From the NCBI GenBank assembly GCA_965214615.1, contig OZ243952.1, positions 868,001 to 932,000 of the forward strand: a stretch of 64,000 nucleotides of DNA, given 5' to 3'. The position numbers and the translations under genes were made by a program. Below, in pieces: positions 54,949-63,923 of the stretch (position 1 is its first letter; the number at the start of each line of letters is the position of its first letter). The stretch is from CBDAUN01 sp965214615 (lineage in GTDB: Bacteria; Pseudomonadota; Gammaproteobacteria; Arenicellales; JAJDZL01). The notes under the pieces were generated by a model, which made no database searches, was not told where the DNA came from, and saw only the letters and a list, made by a program, of their open reading frames with translations.

Positions 54949-55366
54949 CACTGCCTTGTTCAATTATGTCAGCAAGCGATATAGCATCGCTAATGAATGC
55001 TGGAAGTAGTTTCAACGTGGTTTCAGCGAAGCTTTCACCATAGTTATGCGCAGTATCATTGCGCAGGTCTCTATAGCTAAGCCATCGCTCGACTGTATCT
55101 AGGTCTATCAGATCATGCCGAGCAGCATGTCGGAACAAGTCCTTAAAATGGAGACGATCGGCTTGCCGATTGCTGGAGAAGGAAGGCGCAAGGCGCTTTC
55201 GTAGCAGTTTGCCGCTCTGTTCCAAGAGTAGTTCGAATTCCTTGACGCAAGCCGCGCGGTATACTTCGTAAACGAAGGTTTCGGTTTGTATTTCGTTTTC
55301 AATTTCATCAAAAGCGTACGCAAGCGCTCCAATGCATCGACGGAGAAAAGTAGTATCGAGATTCAA
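54941..55366 (-). CDS. HEPN domain protein (HI0074-type, putative toxin)
   Basis: Protein of 141 aa, all-helical. 'VYRAACVKEFELLLEQSGKL' is the helical core and 'YRDLRNDTAHNYGE' near 110 holds the R-x4-H motif of HEPN RNases/substrate-binding partners. It belongs to the nucleotidyltransferase substrate-binding (HI0074) group. TTG at 55366 is chosen because a GGGAG sits 8 bases upstream; a GTG at 55375 would overlap that ribosome site. Confidence 0.8.
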   Translation of the reverse strand: MNLDTTFLRRCIGALAYAFDEIENEIQTETFVYEVYRAACVKEFELLLEQSGKLLRKRLAPSFSSNRQADRLHFKDLFRHAARHDLIDLDTVERWLSYRDLRNDTAHNYGESFAETTLKLLPAFISDAISLADIIEQGSDA

Positions 55367-55375
55367 AATACACAC

Positions 55376-56139
55376 TCCCAGAATTCGAGCGCTGCCAAAT
55401 TCTTGGTCATCTCGGAATTAATCTTCGATTCTTCTGATTGCGGGTCGCTCAATTCAAAGATAAGTCGCCAAATAACACATTCATATTGCATGCCGTCGTC
55501 CTCGTGTAGTGCGCCGACTTAGCGCCCGATGTGACTATGAACCCATACTTACGGTTTTGACAAGAAATGCACTTTGGCGGATTTCTAGTGCGTCCGAATA
55601 GACCTTCCCAGTATCGTCATTTTGTCAGTTACAGTGAGTGTTGGCGATGTGCGAAATTTAATTATCTTTCAATTTGCGGTGGACACAGTCTGTCATGCGA
55701 CAAGAAAACTAGTCTCATCCTCTACGTTCATCGAGTATTACATCATCAGTCGTCGAATATAAGGACTATCCCAGCGAGCGTGACACCATTTGCATCTAAT
55801 GCGAGATATCGTAGACTCATGCAGCGTATAGCAATTTGGCGAATATAAGCCGGTTGGCTAGGAATCTCTCGCTAAAAACGAATGAAATAGTCGGCGATTA
55901 TCGATAATTACAATGAAATTGGTGAATACCTAACTTGAAAATGGCGATATGTTCTGTCGCGTGGTCGATAGAATGATCGATAAAGTTGGCAAAAAACAAG
56001 GTTCTTCACATCGCTTCGCAATGTTTGTATTCTTTCATCTTAACGGCATAGACAGCCATTTTGTTACATTGGGTTTCGAATTGATCCGATTCTTAATTTT
56101 GTTCTTGAGAATCTCGCATCGTTTGATGGTGAAACTCCT
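55376..56139. other. AT-rich region before truA, no gene seen
   Basis: About 760 bp, AT-rich compared with both flanks. Two short plus-strand frames (55567-55848 and 55949-56149) have no family resemblance and poor ribosome sites. Probably left by the insertion or rearrangement that placed the HEPN/MNT and trpBA units here. Confidence 0.4.
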
Positions 56140-56919
56140 GTGCGAATAGCGATTTGCGTCGAATACGATGGTTCCCGGTTTTGCGGATGGCAGGTGCAAA
56201 CAGGTCAGCCGTCAGTACAGGAGCATCTTGAGACAGCGATTTCGGCTGTAGCGGACCATGAAGTCACAATTCATGGAGCGGGCCGCACCGATGCCGGAGT
56301 GCATGCATGCGGACAAATGGCACATTTCGACAGTCCCTCGAACCGCAGTTCGCATTCCTGGACAATGGGTGCGAATTCCGGGTTGCTCGAAGGAATCAGT
56401 GTTCTGTGGGCGCACAGGGTCGATGCTTCATTTCATGCGCGCTTTAGCGCTGAGTCACGGTCCTATCGCTATGTTATTCTCAATCGCCCAGTACGTCCGG
56501 CCTACCTGAGCGGCCGGGTCAGTTGGATTCCGCGACATCTGGATGAGGCAAAGATGCGTGCCGGAGCGGCACATTTGGTTGGAACGCACGATTTCAGCGC
56601 GTTTCGCTCGGCGCATTGCTCCAACAAGGTTCCGGTAAAGCATGTGAGCGAAATGTCAATCAATCGAAAGGGCGATTGGGTCTGGATTGATATTCAGGCA
56701 AACGGTTTCCTGCACAATATGGTACGAATCATTGCCGGAACTTTGATTGCTGTCGGTGTCGGAGACCGTTCCATTGACTGGGTAGGGGATGTTCTTCAGG
56801 GGCTGGATCGAACCAGGGCAGGCGCCACCTCGACCCCGGACGGACTGTATTTTGTATCCGCCTCCTATCCCGGGCAGTACGGATTGCCGTCGTCGCCCGC
56901 TGCCTGCCGCTACTGGTGA
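56140..56919 (+). CDS. truA: tRNA pseudouridine(38-40) synthase
   Basis: Protein of 259 aa. 'RIAICVEYDGSRFCGWQVQT' at the N-terminus, catalytic Asp in 'HGAGRTDAGVHACGQMAHFD' near residue 50, 'FHARFSAESRSYRYVILN' near 98, 'TFDFSA'-type 'GTHDFSAFRSAHC' and 'ANGFLHNMVRIIAGTLIAVG'. It makes pseudouridine in the anticodon arm of many tRNAs. GTG start at 56140; no ATG is available before a stop in frame. Confidence 0.95.
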   Translation: MRIAICVEYDGSRFCGWQVQTGQPSVQEHLETAISAVADHEVTIHGAGRTDAGVHACGQMAHFDSPSNRSSHSWTMGANSGLLEGISVLWAHRVDASFHARFSAESRSYRYVILNRPVRPAYLSGRVSWIPRHLDEAKMRAGAAHLVGTHDFSAFRSAHCSNKVPVKHVSEMSINRKGDWVWIDIQANGFLHNMVRIIAGTLIAVGVGDRSIDWVGDVLQGLDRTRAGATSTPDGLYFVSASYPGQYGLPSSPAACRYW

Positions 56920-57018
56920 TCCAATGGATGCGGCAATTCGGCGATGCTGATCGGCAGACGCATTGCAACGCGTGTAGTAATATAATTTCGAGAATCAAAT
57001 CAATTTGTTCAACGGATC

Positions 57019-57717
57019 ATGTTATTTAGTCGCCCGCAATTTCTAGCACATCGGAGTCGTGAAGAGGTTCAGGATACGCAAATCAAGATTTGCGGCATTA
57101 CCAATACGGTAGACGCATTGAATGCCGCCTCGCTCGGCGCTGATGCCATCGGCATGATCTTTTATCCGCCAAGTTCAAGAAATCTCGATTGCAGCCAGGC
57201 CGCAGCCGTGCGAAACTGTCTGCCCGAAACCGTGTCGTCGATAGCGGTCGTGGTGGACCCTGGCGAAGATTTGGTGTTTGATATCGTGTCGCAAGTAAAA
57301 CCGGACTTTATCCAATATCATGGCTTTGAGCCGCCTGAGCTTTGCGACGATGTCGGAATCCCGTACATCAAGGCGGTAAGAGTGCGAAGCACCGAACAAA
57401 TTCTTCAGACAATCGAATCCTATGCCAACGCGAAGGCTTTCCTGCTGGATGCCTACGAAAAGGACCGCGTCGGGGGAACGGGCAGAAAGTTCTCCTGGGA
57501 CTTGATTCCGCAGGCGCAAGTGCCGATCATTCTCGCCGGAGGATTGAATGCGGAAAACGTAGGCGAAGCCATCGGGCAGGTGCATCCGCTCGCTGTCGAT
57601 GTCAGTACGTCGGTGGAGGCAAGCGGAGGCAGGAAAGATCGCACCGCAATGGAACAGTTCATTTTCGCGGTTCGCTCCGCAGACCGCTGTTCTTCGGAAG
57701 TTAAAGTGGCGTCATAG
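57019..57717 (+). CDS. trpF: Phosphoribosylanthranilate isomerase
   Basis: Protein of 232 aa. 'TQIKICGITNTVDALNAASL' with the catalytic Cys, 'ADAIGMIFYPPSSRNLD', 'QYHGFEPPELC', 'DAYEKDRVGGTGRKFSW' and 'PIILAGGLNAENVGEA'. It isomerises PRA to CdRP in tryptophan synthesis. It is separated from trpBA by truA and the HEPN region. accD starts 4 bp after its stop. Confidence 0.95.
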   Translation: MLFSRPQFLAHRSREEVQDTQIKICGITNTVDALNAASLGADAIGMIFYPPSSRNLDCSQAAAVRNCLPETVSSIAVVVDPGEDLVFDIVSQVKPDFIQYHGFEPPELCDDVGIPYIKAVRVRSTEQILQTIESYANAKAFLLDAYEKDRVGGTGRKFSWDLIPQAQVPIILAGGLNAENVGEAIGQVHPLAVDVSTSVEASGGRKDRTAMEQFIFAVRSADRCSSEVKVAS

Positions 57718-57721
57718 CACG

Positions 57722-58585
57722 ATGAACTGGTTTACCAAACTACTGCCGCCGAAGATCAAGTCCGGCGGCCGGATGTCGAAAAAAGGCGTTCCCGAAGGCA
57801 TCTGGGTCAGCTGCGCTGCATGCAAGGAGGTGCTATACCGCGATGACTTGCGTGAAAACATGTATGTGTGCCCGTCGTGCAGCCATCACATGCGCATGAG
57901 CGCGGTGGACCGCATCAATCTGTTTCTCGACGAAGACTCCGCGCAACCGCTGTCAGGCGACGTCAAGCCGGTCGACGTATTAAAATTTCGCGACAGCAAG
58001 AAGTATCGCGACAGGCTCACCGACGCGCAGCGAAAGACCGGAAATTACGATGCCCTGGTCGTTCACAGCGGTACGTTGTACGAGAATCCTGTCGTCGTCG
58101 CAGCGTTTGACTTTAACTTTATCGGCGGCACCATGGGGTCGGTAGTTGGAGAGAGGTTTGTTCAAGCCGCCAATCACAGCATCCGTACCGCAGTCCCCTT
58201 GATCTGTTTTTCCGCCAGCGGCGGAGCGCGCATGCAGGAAGCCATGTATTCGCTGATGCAAATGGCCAAGACGACCGCGGCGATACGCGATCTGAAAAAC
58301 GCAAATCTGCCCTATGTGTCGGTCCTGACCGATCCCACGATGGGCGGAGTTTCGGCCAGCCTTGCCATGCTCGGAGACATCATCATCGCCGAGCCGAAAG
58401 CTGAAATCGGATTTGCAGGCCTGCGCGTCATACTGCAGACGGTGCGCGAATCATTGCCCGAAGGATTTCAGCGCTCCGAGTTTCTGCTTGAGCACGGCGC
58501 GATTGACATGGTCGTTGACCGGCGCGAAATGCGAGAGTCGATCCATACTCTGCTGACGACGCTGTCATCGCGTACAGCCGCATGA
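57722..58585 (+). CDS. accD: Acetyl-CoA carboxylase carboxyltransferase beta subunit
   Basis: Protein of 287 aa. Zinc finger 'CAACKEVLYRDDLRENMYVC' then 'PSCSHH' near residues 29-54, and the crotonase-like carboxyltransferase core 'RTAVPLICFSASGGARMQEA', 'LPYVSVLTDPTMGGVSASLA', 'EIGFAGLRVI', 'FLLEHGAIDMVVDRREMRES'. With AccA it transfers carboxyl from biotin to acetyl-CoA. ATG 57722 chosen; the longer frame overlaps trpF. Confidence 0.97.
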   Translation: MNWFTKLLPPKIKSGGRMSKKGVPEGIWVSCAACKEVLYRDDLRENMYVCPSCSHHMRMSAVDRINLFLDEDSAQPLSGDVKPVDVLKFRDSKKYRDRLTDAQRKTGNYDALVVHSGTLYENPVVVAAFDFNFIGGTMGSVVGERFVQAANHSIRTAVPLICFSASGGARMQEAMYSLMQMAKTTAAIRDLKNANLPYVSVLTDPTMGGVSASLAMLGDIIIAEPKAEIGFAGLRVILQTVRESLPEGFQRSEFLLEHGAIDMVVDRREMRESIHTLLTTLSSRTAA

Positions 58586-58592
58586 CCGTCGC

Positions 58593-59927
58593 ATGCCGGT
58601 GAGCAATGCCGCGCCTGAACAGCTCAGTCCGAGCAAGTCCACGGCAAACTTAGAAAAGGAACTGGCGGACTGGATCGAATTCATCCAGATCCTTCACGGC
58701 CGATCCATCGATCTGACCCTTGACCGGGTCCGCGCCGTAGTCGAACGGCTCGGCTGCGATACGGTGCCGTACTTTGTCATCAGCGTTGCCGGAACCAACG
58801 GAAAGGGCTCAGTTGCTTCGACGGTCGAATCGATCCTGCGCAGCGCCGGATTGCGCACCGGATTGTATACCTCTCCGCATCTAAGCTGCTTTAACGAGCG
58901 CTTCAAGGTCGACAGCCGTCTCATCTCAGATGCCGAACTGGTGCGCGAGTTCGAAATCGTGGATGCCGCGCGAGGGTCTGTGCCTCTGACCTTTTTCGAG
59001 TTCGGAACGGCGATAGCGATCGACTACTTCAGACGGTCTGCTGTCGATGCGGCAATTTTCGAGATCGGATTGGGCGGACGTCTGGACGCTGTGAACGTAC
59101 TTGATGCCGATATCGCATGCATCACGTCGATCGGCACCGACCATGGCAAGTGGCTGGGATCCACCCGGGAGCAGGTCGGCTACGAGAAAGCCGGCATACT
59201 GCGCCCCGGCCAGCTTGCTGTTTGCACCGATCCGAATCCACCGCAGTCCGTTCTCGACAGGGCGCGCGAATTGTCGGCACGGCTGCATGTACTGGGGGCT
59301 GATTTCTCACATTGCCGATCCGGCGACGGGCGGATGTGGCAGATGCGAACACCGCAGCGCGATATCGCAATCGACTGTTTGCCCCGGACGCCGCTTCAGG
59401 GAGAGTTTCAGAATGACAATTGTGCCGGCGCGGTCGCGGTCGCGGCGCTTTCCCGCTCGCATTTTGAGATTTCAGACGATGCGATTCGCGAAGGAATCGC
59501 CGCTACATCGATCGAAGGACGGCTGCAGGTGATTCAAGACAATCCTGAAATCCTGCTTGATGTGGCGCACAATGCTGAAGCCGCGGCCGCACTGGCTGAT
59601 CACCTCGCTTCGAATCCGTGCGCCGGGCGATCGATCGCAGTCATGTCGGCGTTGTCGGAGAAGCCGATCGAGTCAATGGTCAGTTCGGTACGGGCGCACT
59701 TTGACGAATGGCACTTTTGCGGCATCGATCAGGCAGACCGGGGGATATCGGGGGAGGATTTAGCGAAACGGGCGACGCCTCTCCTGGCGGAAGAATGTCG
59801 ATTTGCAGTGCATGAGACCATTCATGAGGCTTTTGGCGCTGCGCTAAGCTGCGCGCAATCCATTGACCGCATTGTAGTTTTTGGATCTTTCTTCATTGTC
59901 GGTGATATAATTGAATTATATCGGTAA
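58593..59927 (+). CDS. folC: Folylpolyglutamate/dihydrofolate synthase
   Basis: Protein of 444 aa. P-loop 'VAGTNGKGSVASTVESILRS', 'LYTSPHLSCFNERFKVD', 'FEIGLGGRLDAVNVLDADIA', 'SIGTDHGKWLGSTREQVGYE', and 'LLDVAHNAEAAAALADHL' of the Mur-ligase C-domain. It adds Glu to (di)hydropteroate and folate. It stands between accD and the SPOR gene, the conserved order. Confidence 0.95.
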   Translation: MPVSNAAPEQLSPSKSTANLEKELADWIEFIQILHGRSIDLTLDRVRAVVERLGCDTVPYFVISVAGTNGKGSVASTVESILRSAGLRTGLYTSPHLSCFNERFKVDSRLISDAELVREFEIVDAARGSVPLTFFEFGTAIAIDYFRRSAVDAAIFEIGLGGRLDAVNVLDADIACITSIGTDHGKWLGSTREQVGYEKAGILRPGQLAVCTDPNPPQSVLDRARELSARLHVLGADFSHCRSGDGRMWQMRTPQRDIAIDCLPRTPLQGEFQNDNCAGAVAVAALSRSHFEISDDAIREGIAATSIEGRLQVIQDNPEILLDVAHNAEAAAALADHLASNPCAGRSIAVMSALSEKPIESMVSSVRAHFDEWHFCGIDQADRGISGEDLAKRATPLLAEECRFAVHETIHEAFGAALSCAQSIDRIVVFGSFFIVGDIIELYR

Positions 59928-59960
59928 CCAGTAATCAGTCGTTTTCTGTAGGGCCCGCCA

Positions 59961-60680
59961 ATGCCGAATGCCGCCGCTTCCCGCCGCAAGGCTCAACCTA
60001 GCACATTGAAATACCAGATCACCGGCAGCGCACTTTTGCTGGCTGTAGTGGGAATTGTCTTATTCGCCGTGATGCAGCCGCCGGGTGATCTCATGCCGGA
60101 GCAAGCGCAGACTCGGGATGATCCGGCAGTTGCAGACTCGAGTCAGCCGAGGCCGGAACTGGTCGCGGTGGCTGTGCAATCTCAGCAATTGCTCGATTCA
60201 ATTCGCAATTACGAGACATTCGCCGCTGTCGAGTCCGAATCGCAGGCAAGCGACCCTGTGCCGCAGGTGGCTGAGCAGGTGGCAGTTGAGGAACCGCAGC
60301 CGGTTGAAACGCCGAAGCCGGAAAAACCGGCAGTCGAAATTGCAATCGCCGAAGTCGTATCAGACCCGTCAGACGAACCTGAGCCTGTGCAGCACGAAGT
60401 GTCGGGCATCAATCCGTCGGACAGCTGGTTTCTCCAAATTGGCGCGTTCAAGAGTCCTTCCAACGCGGAATTGCTAGGGCTGGAAGCACGGAACGTCGGC
60501 TACTCGACCGAAATGAAGGAAGTCGGAACCGGCACCGATGCAGTCATCAAGCTGCTGATCGGCCCGTACGCGACCCAGAACGACGCGCTGGCAGTGAAAT
60601 CGAAGCTTGAAGGCTCCGAATTTATCAAGAAGAACAATATTGACGGCATGTTCGTAGTTCACGCCGGCTCGCAGTCCTAG
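59961..60680 (+). CDS. dedD: SPOR-domain protein (DedD-like)
   Basis: Protein of 239 aa. One membrane helix (about 21-40, 'GSALLLAVVGIVLFAVMQPP'), a Pro/Glu/Val-rich linker (about 80-145) and a C-terminal SPOR domain (about 155-235: 'SWFLQIGAFKSPSNAELLGL'). SPOR domains bind denuded peptidoglycan at the septum. Position between folC and cvpA identifies it as DedD. Confidence 0.88.
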   Translation: MPNAAASRRKAQPSTLKYQITGSALLLAVVGIVLFAVMQPPGDLMPEQAQTRDDPAVADSSQPRPELVAVAVQSQQLLDSIRNYETFAAVESESQASDPVPQVAEQVAVEEPQPVETPKPEKPAVEIAIAEVVSDPSDEPEPVQHEVSGINPSDSWFLQIGAFKSPSNAELLGLEARNVGYSTEMKEVGTGTDAVIKLLIGPYATQNDALAVKSKLEGSEFIKKNNIDGMFVVHAGSQS

Positions 60681-60762
60681 CATAAGGGAGTCCGAAAGCG
60701 GCGTGTTCGGCGTAGGGTTGCCAATGCGTAGCGCGCCTGTCCTGAATTTATCGGCGCTGCTA

Positions 60763-60791
60763 TTGACCTGACGGGCGAATTTCGTTATTGT
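60763..60791 (+). promoter_or_regulatory. Promoter of cvpA-purF
   Basis: TTGACC, 17 bases, TATTGT. Matches the sigma-70 consensus at 9 of 12 positions with ideal spacing, about 130 bp before the cvpA GTG. No obvious PurR-type operator was recognised. Confidence 0.55.
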
Positions 60792-60919
60792 TTAGCCGGT
60801 TAACACCCTATATTGGCAATGAGCGTCCGGGAAGCATTCGGACAATTGCCAATCCCGGTAGCGCCCATTTTCAATTCGCTGTAGAGTTGCCCTTTATTTC
60901 CACGCTTTAGCACGTACCT

Positions 60920-61432
60920 GTGTCACCGTTTTTTCTCGACATCGGATTCGTTGTCGTCATCCTGATTTCTCTCGTCATCGGAGTTGCGCGCGGGTTTGTC
61001 CGTTCCGTGCTGTCTGTTGTTTCGTGGATTGTTTCAGCGTGGCTGACCTGGCAGACCGCAGACTACGTTTCGGTTTATCTTGAGCCGCTTGGAGTCGGCG
61101 CGGGATTGCAGCGCCCGGTGGCATATGTCGGAGTGTTTTTTCTAAGTCTGCTAATTGCGTCGGTGCTCAGCGCATTTGCCGCGAATTCGCTTGTGGCTCC
61201 TCCCCTGGTCAGAGTGGACCGTACGCTCGGAGCCGCTTTCGGCATCGTTCGCGGACTGCTGATTGTCTTGTTTCTGGTCATTGTCGGTTCAATTACGGTT
61301 TATGTTGACGAGCCGTGGTGGCGCGATTCGATCGGTGTCGCTTTATTTGATCCATGGGTCTATTCAATTCGGGATTGGTTGTCGGATATACTGACGACAG
61401 GCCAAGATCTCTCTGGTGCCAGAAATTCTTAA
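60920..61432 (+). CDS. cvpA: CvpA family membrane protein
   Basis: Protein of 170 aa with four membrane helices ('FFLDIGFVVVILISLVIGVA', 'GFVRSVLSVVSWIVSAWLTW', 'AYVGVFFLSLLIASVLSAFA' and 'GIVRGLLIVLFLVIVGSITV'). CvpA is linked to colicin V production and envelope stress. GTG start at 60920. purF begins 33 bp later, as in E. coli. Confidence 0.92.
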   Translation: MSPFFLDIGFVVVILISLVIGVARGFVRSVLSVVSWIVSAWLTWQTADYVSVYLEPLGVGAGLQRPVAYVGVFFLSLLIASVLSAFAANSLVAPPLVRVDRTLGAAFGIVRGLLIVLFLVIVGSITVYVDEPWWRDSIGVALFDPWVYSIRDWLSDILTTGQDLSGARNS

Positions 61433-61464
61433 ATCTCACCCATGGCTTTTATAGGAAACATGCG

Positions 61465-63003
61465 ATGTGCGGCGTAGTTGCGATGATCGGCGCTGAGCCG
61501 GTGAATCAGGACATCTATGAAGCGCTAACCGTATTGCAGCACCGTGGTCAGGACGCGGCCGGCATTGTCACCAGTGATGGGCAGCGCGTCTTTGCCAAGA
61601 CAGGTGAAGGTCTGGTGCGCAGCGTGTTCGACGCCGAGACTCTGTTCGACATGCATGGCAACATGGGCATAGGCCATGTTCGATATCCAACCGCAGGCGG
61701 CAACTCGGAAGCCGAAGCTCAGCCTTTCTATGTCAATTCCCCGTTTGGGCTTGCCTTGGCGCATAACGGAAACCTGATCAACTCCCACGCTCTTGCAGAA
61801 ACCGTATTCCGGGCCGACCGGCGGCAGATCAACACCAGTTCGGATTCGGAAGTCATGCTCAACGTGCTGGCATACGAACTTTCCAGCATCATGCGCGAAT
61901 CCAAGAAATACGCCTTGAGGCCGGAAGACGTTTTCAATGCAGTGGAAAAAGTATACAAGCGATGTGTCGGCGCCTTTGCGGCGACAGTTCTGATCGTCGG
62001 CCACGGCGTTCTCGCATTCCGGGACAATCACGGCATTCGCCCGCTGGTGTGCGGCAAGAAAGAGACCGCAAAGGGCGTCAGCTATGCGTTTACTTCCGAA
62101 AGCGTGGCACTGGATGTCCTGGGTTTTGAATTTGAACGCGATGTCGCCCCCGGCGAGGCGATCTACGTCGATAATGACGGACAGGTGCACAGCAAGATCT
62201 GCGGCGAGAACCCTGTTTCTTCCCCGTGCATTTTCGAGTATGTCTATCTGGCGCGTCCGGATTCGATGATTGACCGCATATCGGTCTACAAGACCCGAAT
62301 GCGAATGGGAGAATGGCTTGGCAGGCGCTATTTGGAGAAGAATCCGAATCATAATATCGACGTCGTGATGCCAATCCCGGACACCAGCCGTGCGGCAGCG
62401 CTGCAAATGGCGCATACAATCGGCGTGAAGTACCGCGAAGGCTTTATCAAGAATCGGTACTTTGACCGCACATTCATCATGTCCCAGCAGGCGGAGCGTC
62501 GATACTCGGTGCGGCACAAGCTGAACGCGATTGATCTTGAATTTGAAAACAAGAATGTGCTGCTCGTAGATGACTCCATAGTGCGCGGGACTACGGCGCA
62601 GCAGATCATTTTCAGAGCGCGGGAGGCCGGCGCCAAATCGGTAACTCTAGCCTCGGCAGCGCCTCCGGTGCGCTATCCGAACGTGTACGGAATCGACATA
62701 CCCTGCAATTCAGAGCTTGTCGCAACAGACCGCAGCAACGAAGAAATCTGCAAGAAGATCGGTGCCGATGATTTGCTGTACCAGCAGTTGGACGACCTGG
62801 TTGCATCTGTGCGAACCGACAGATCAGAGGTGAAGAACTTTGAAATGTCGGTATTTGACGGTCGCTATGTGACTAACAATGTGTCGCCGGAATATCTGAG
62901 CGACCTGAATCGCCGGCGAAGCGACGCCGGTCGGAAGAAAAGCGGCCTGGCCAGGCTGAAGTTCTCATCGGAGCAGGACCAAGCGGCGTCTTTGTCGACC
63001 TAG
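61465..63003 (+). CDS. purF: Amidophosphoribosyltransferase
   Basis: Protein of 512 aa. The ATG is followed directly by the nucleophile Cys ('MCGVVAMIGAEPVNQ'), which fixes the start. Glutaminase domain 'LQHRGQDAAGIVTSDGQRVF', 'GHVRYPTAGGNSEAEAQPFY'; phosphoribosyltransferase domain with the PRPP loop 'VLLVDDSIVRGTTAQQII' near 370. It makes phosphoribosylamine, the first committed step of purine synthesis. Confidence 0.97.
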   Translation: MCGVVAMIGAEPVNQDIYEALTVLQHRGQDAAGIVTSDGQRVFAKTGEGLVRSVFDAETLFDMHGNMGIGHVRYPTAGGNSEAEAQPFYVNSPFGLALAHNGNLINSHALAETVFRADRRQINTSSDSEVMLNVLAYELSSIMRESKKYALRPEDVFNAVEKVYKRCVGAFAATVLIVGHGVLAFRDNHGIRPLVCGKKETAKGVSYAFTSESVALDVLGFEFERDVAPGEAIYVDNDGQVHSKICGENPVSSPCIFEYVYLARPDSMIDRISVYKTRMRMGEWLGRRYLEKNPNHNIDVVMPIPDTSRAAALQMAHTIGVKYREGFIKNRYFDRTFIMSQQAERRYSVRHKLNAIDLEFENKNVLLVDDSIVRGTTAQQIIFRAREAGAKSVTLASAAPPVRYPNVYGIDIPCNSELVATDRSNEEICKKIGADDLLYQQLDDLVASVRTDRSEVKNFEMSVFDGRYVTNNVSPEYLSDLNRRRSDAGRKKSGLARLKFSSEQDQAASLST

Positions 63004-63079
63004 TCAAGTGCGCTGGTGCCTGCATTGCACTTGCAGGAACGGTCCAATCGTCAATAGATGGCGTTGCCGCCGATTTCAA

Positions 63080-63835
63080 TCAAGGATTGACGCTGGCCGC
63101 AAGGACGCTTCCAGGTGTGTGAAGTGAGAATGCGCCATCTGCGCTGACACTGACAACGCCGTCTCGACCGCTGTCCCAATCCCCTAGGACATAGCGCGTT
63201 GCCGCGTTTCCGCGCACTGTGTGCTCGTATACAGCCGGCATGTGGACGTGTCCGTGAATTATGGTTGCAACGCTTTCGCGCTCCATGGCCTTGAGAACAG
63301 CGTGCTGGTTGACATCCATGATGGACATGGATTTTCCAGATTTTCCCGACTCGCTTTGCGCGCGCATCTTCAGCGCCTGGTCTCGCCGCTGTTCTATCGG
63401 CAGCGACAGGAACGATGCCTGCCACTCGTGCGAATTGACCATTTGCCGAAATTGTTGATGGTCTGCATCGTCCGTACATAGGGTGTCGCCGTGCGTGAGC
63501 AGGACTCTGACTCCATGGACATCGACTACGCACGGGTCGGCGATCAGTTCGGCGCCGATCAGACTGACAAACTGATTTCCGATCAGAAAATCGCGGTTTC
63601 CGTGCATGACACGAATTTCAATCCCGCTTTTTGAAATGCCGCTGAGTAATTGCGCAGCTTGCCTGTGCCCGAGCAGATCGATGCCGTCATCGCCGATCCA
63701 GTATTCGAAAAGGTCGCCGAGGATATAGAGCGTGTCGGTATCGTGCTGAATGCCATGCAGATAATCGCCGAACTTTTTCAGGGTCTGCGGGCGCTCGGGA
63801 TCAAGGTGTATGTCGGAAACGAATCGGGTATGCAT
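63080..63835 (-). CDS. lpxH: UDP-2,3-diacylglucosamine diphosphatase
   Basis: Protein of 251 aa, calcineurin-like. Metal motifs 'FVSDIHLDPERP' at residue 5, 'LGDLFEYWIGDD' near 40, 'VMHGNRDFLIG' near 78, 'LTHGDTLCTDD' near 113 and 'IIHGHVHMPAVY' near 195. It makes lipid X in lipid A synthesis at the inner membrane. Divergent from cysS, with no ppiB between them. Confidence 0.95.
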   Translation of the reverse strand: MHTRFVSDIHLDPERPQTLKKFGDYLHGIQHDTDTLYILGDLFEYWIGDDGIDLLGHRQAAQLLSGISKSGIEIRVMHGNRDFLIGNQFVSLIGAELIADPCVVDVHGVRVLLTHGDTLCTDDADHQQFRQMVNSHEWQASFLSLPIEQRRDQALKMRAQSESGKSGKSMSIMDVNQHAVLKAMERESVATIIHGHVHMPAVYEHTVRGNAATRYVLGDWDSGRDGVVSVSADGAFSLHTPGSVLAASVNP

Positions 63836-63923
63836 CAGAGAAAATCGAGAGGGGCACAGACCTTATAATATTCGCTTTGCCCGTTTCCGACGAGCCCAAA
63901 TTGTGACACCCCTGCGTCTGATC

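Noticed and set aside
55567..56149. Two short plus-strand frames before truA
   Set aside because: AT-rich chance frames without similarity; the second ends inside truA in another frame.
63005..63037. Terminator between purF and lpxH
   Set aside because: Two overlapping weak hairpins (6-7 bp) without a T run; too weak to call.
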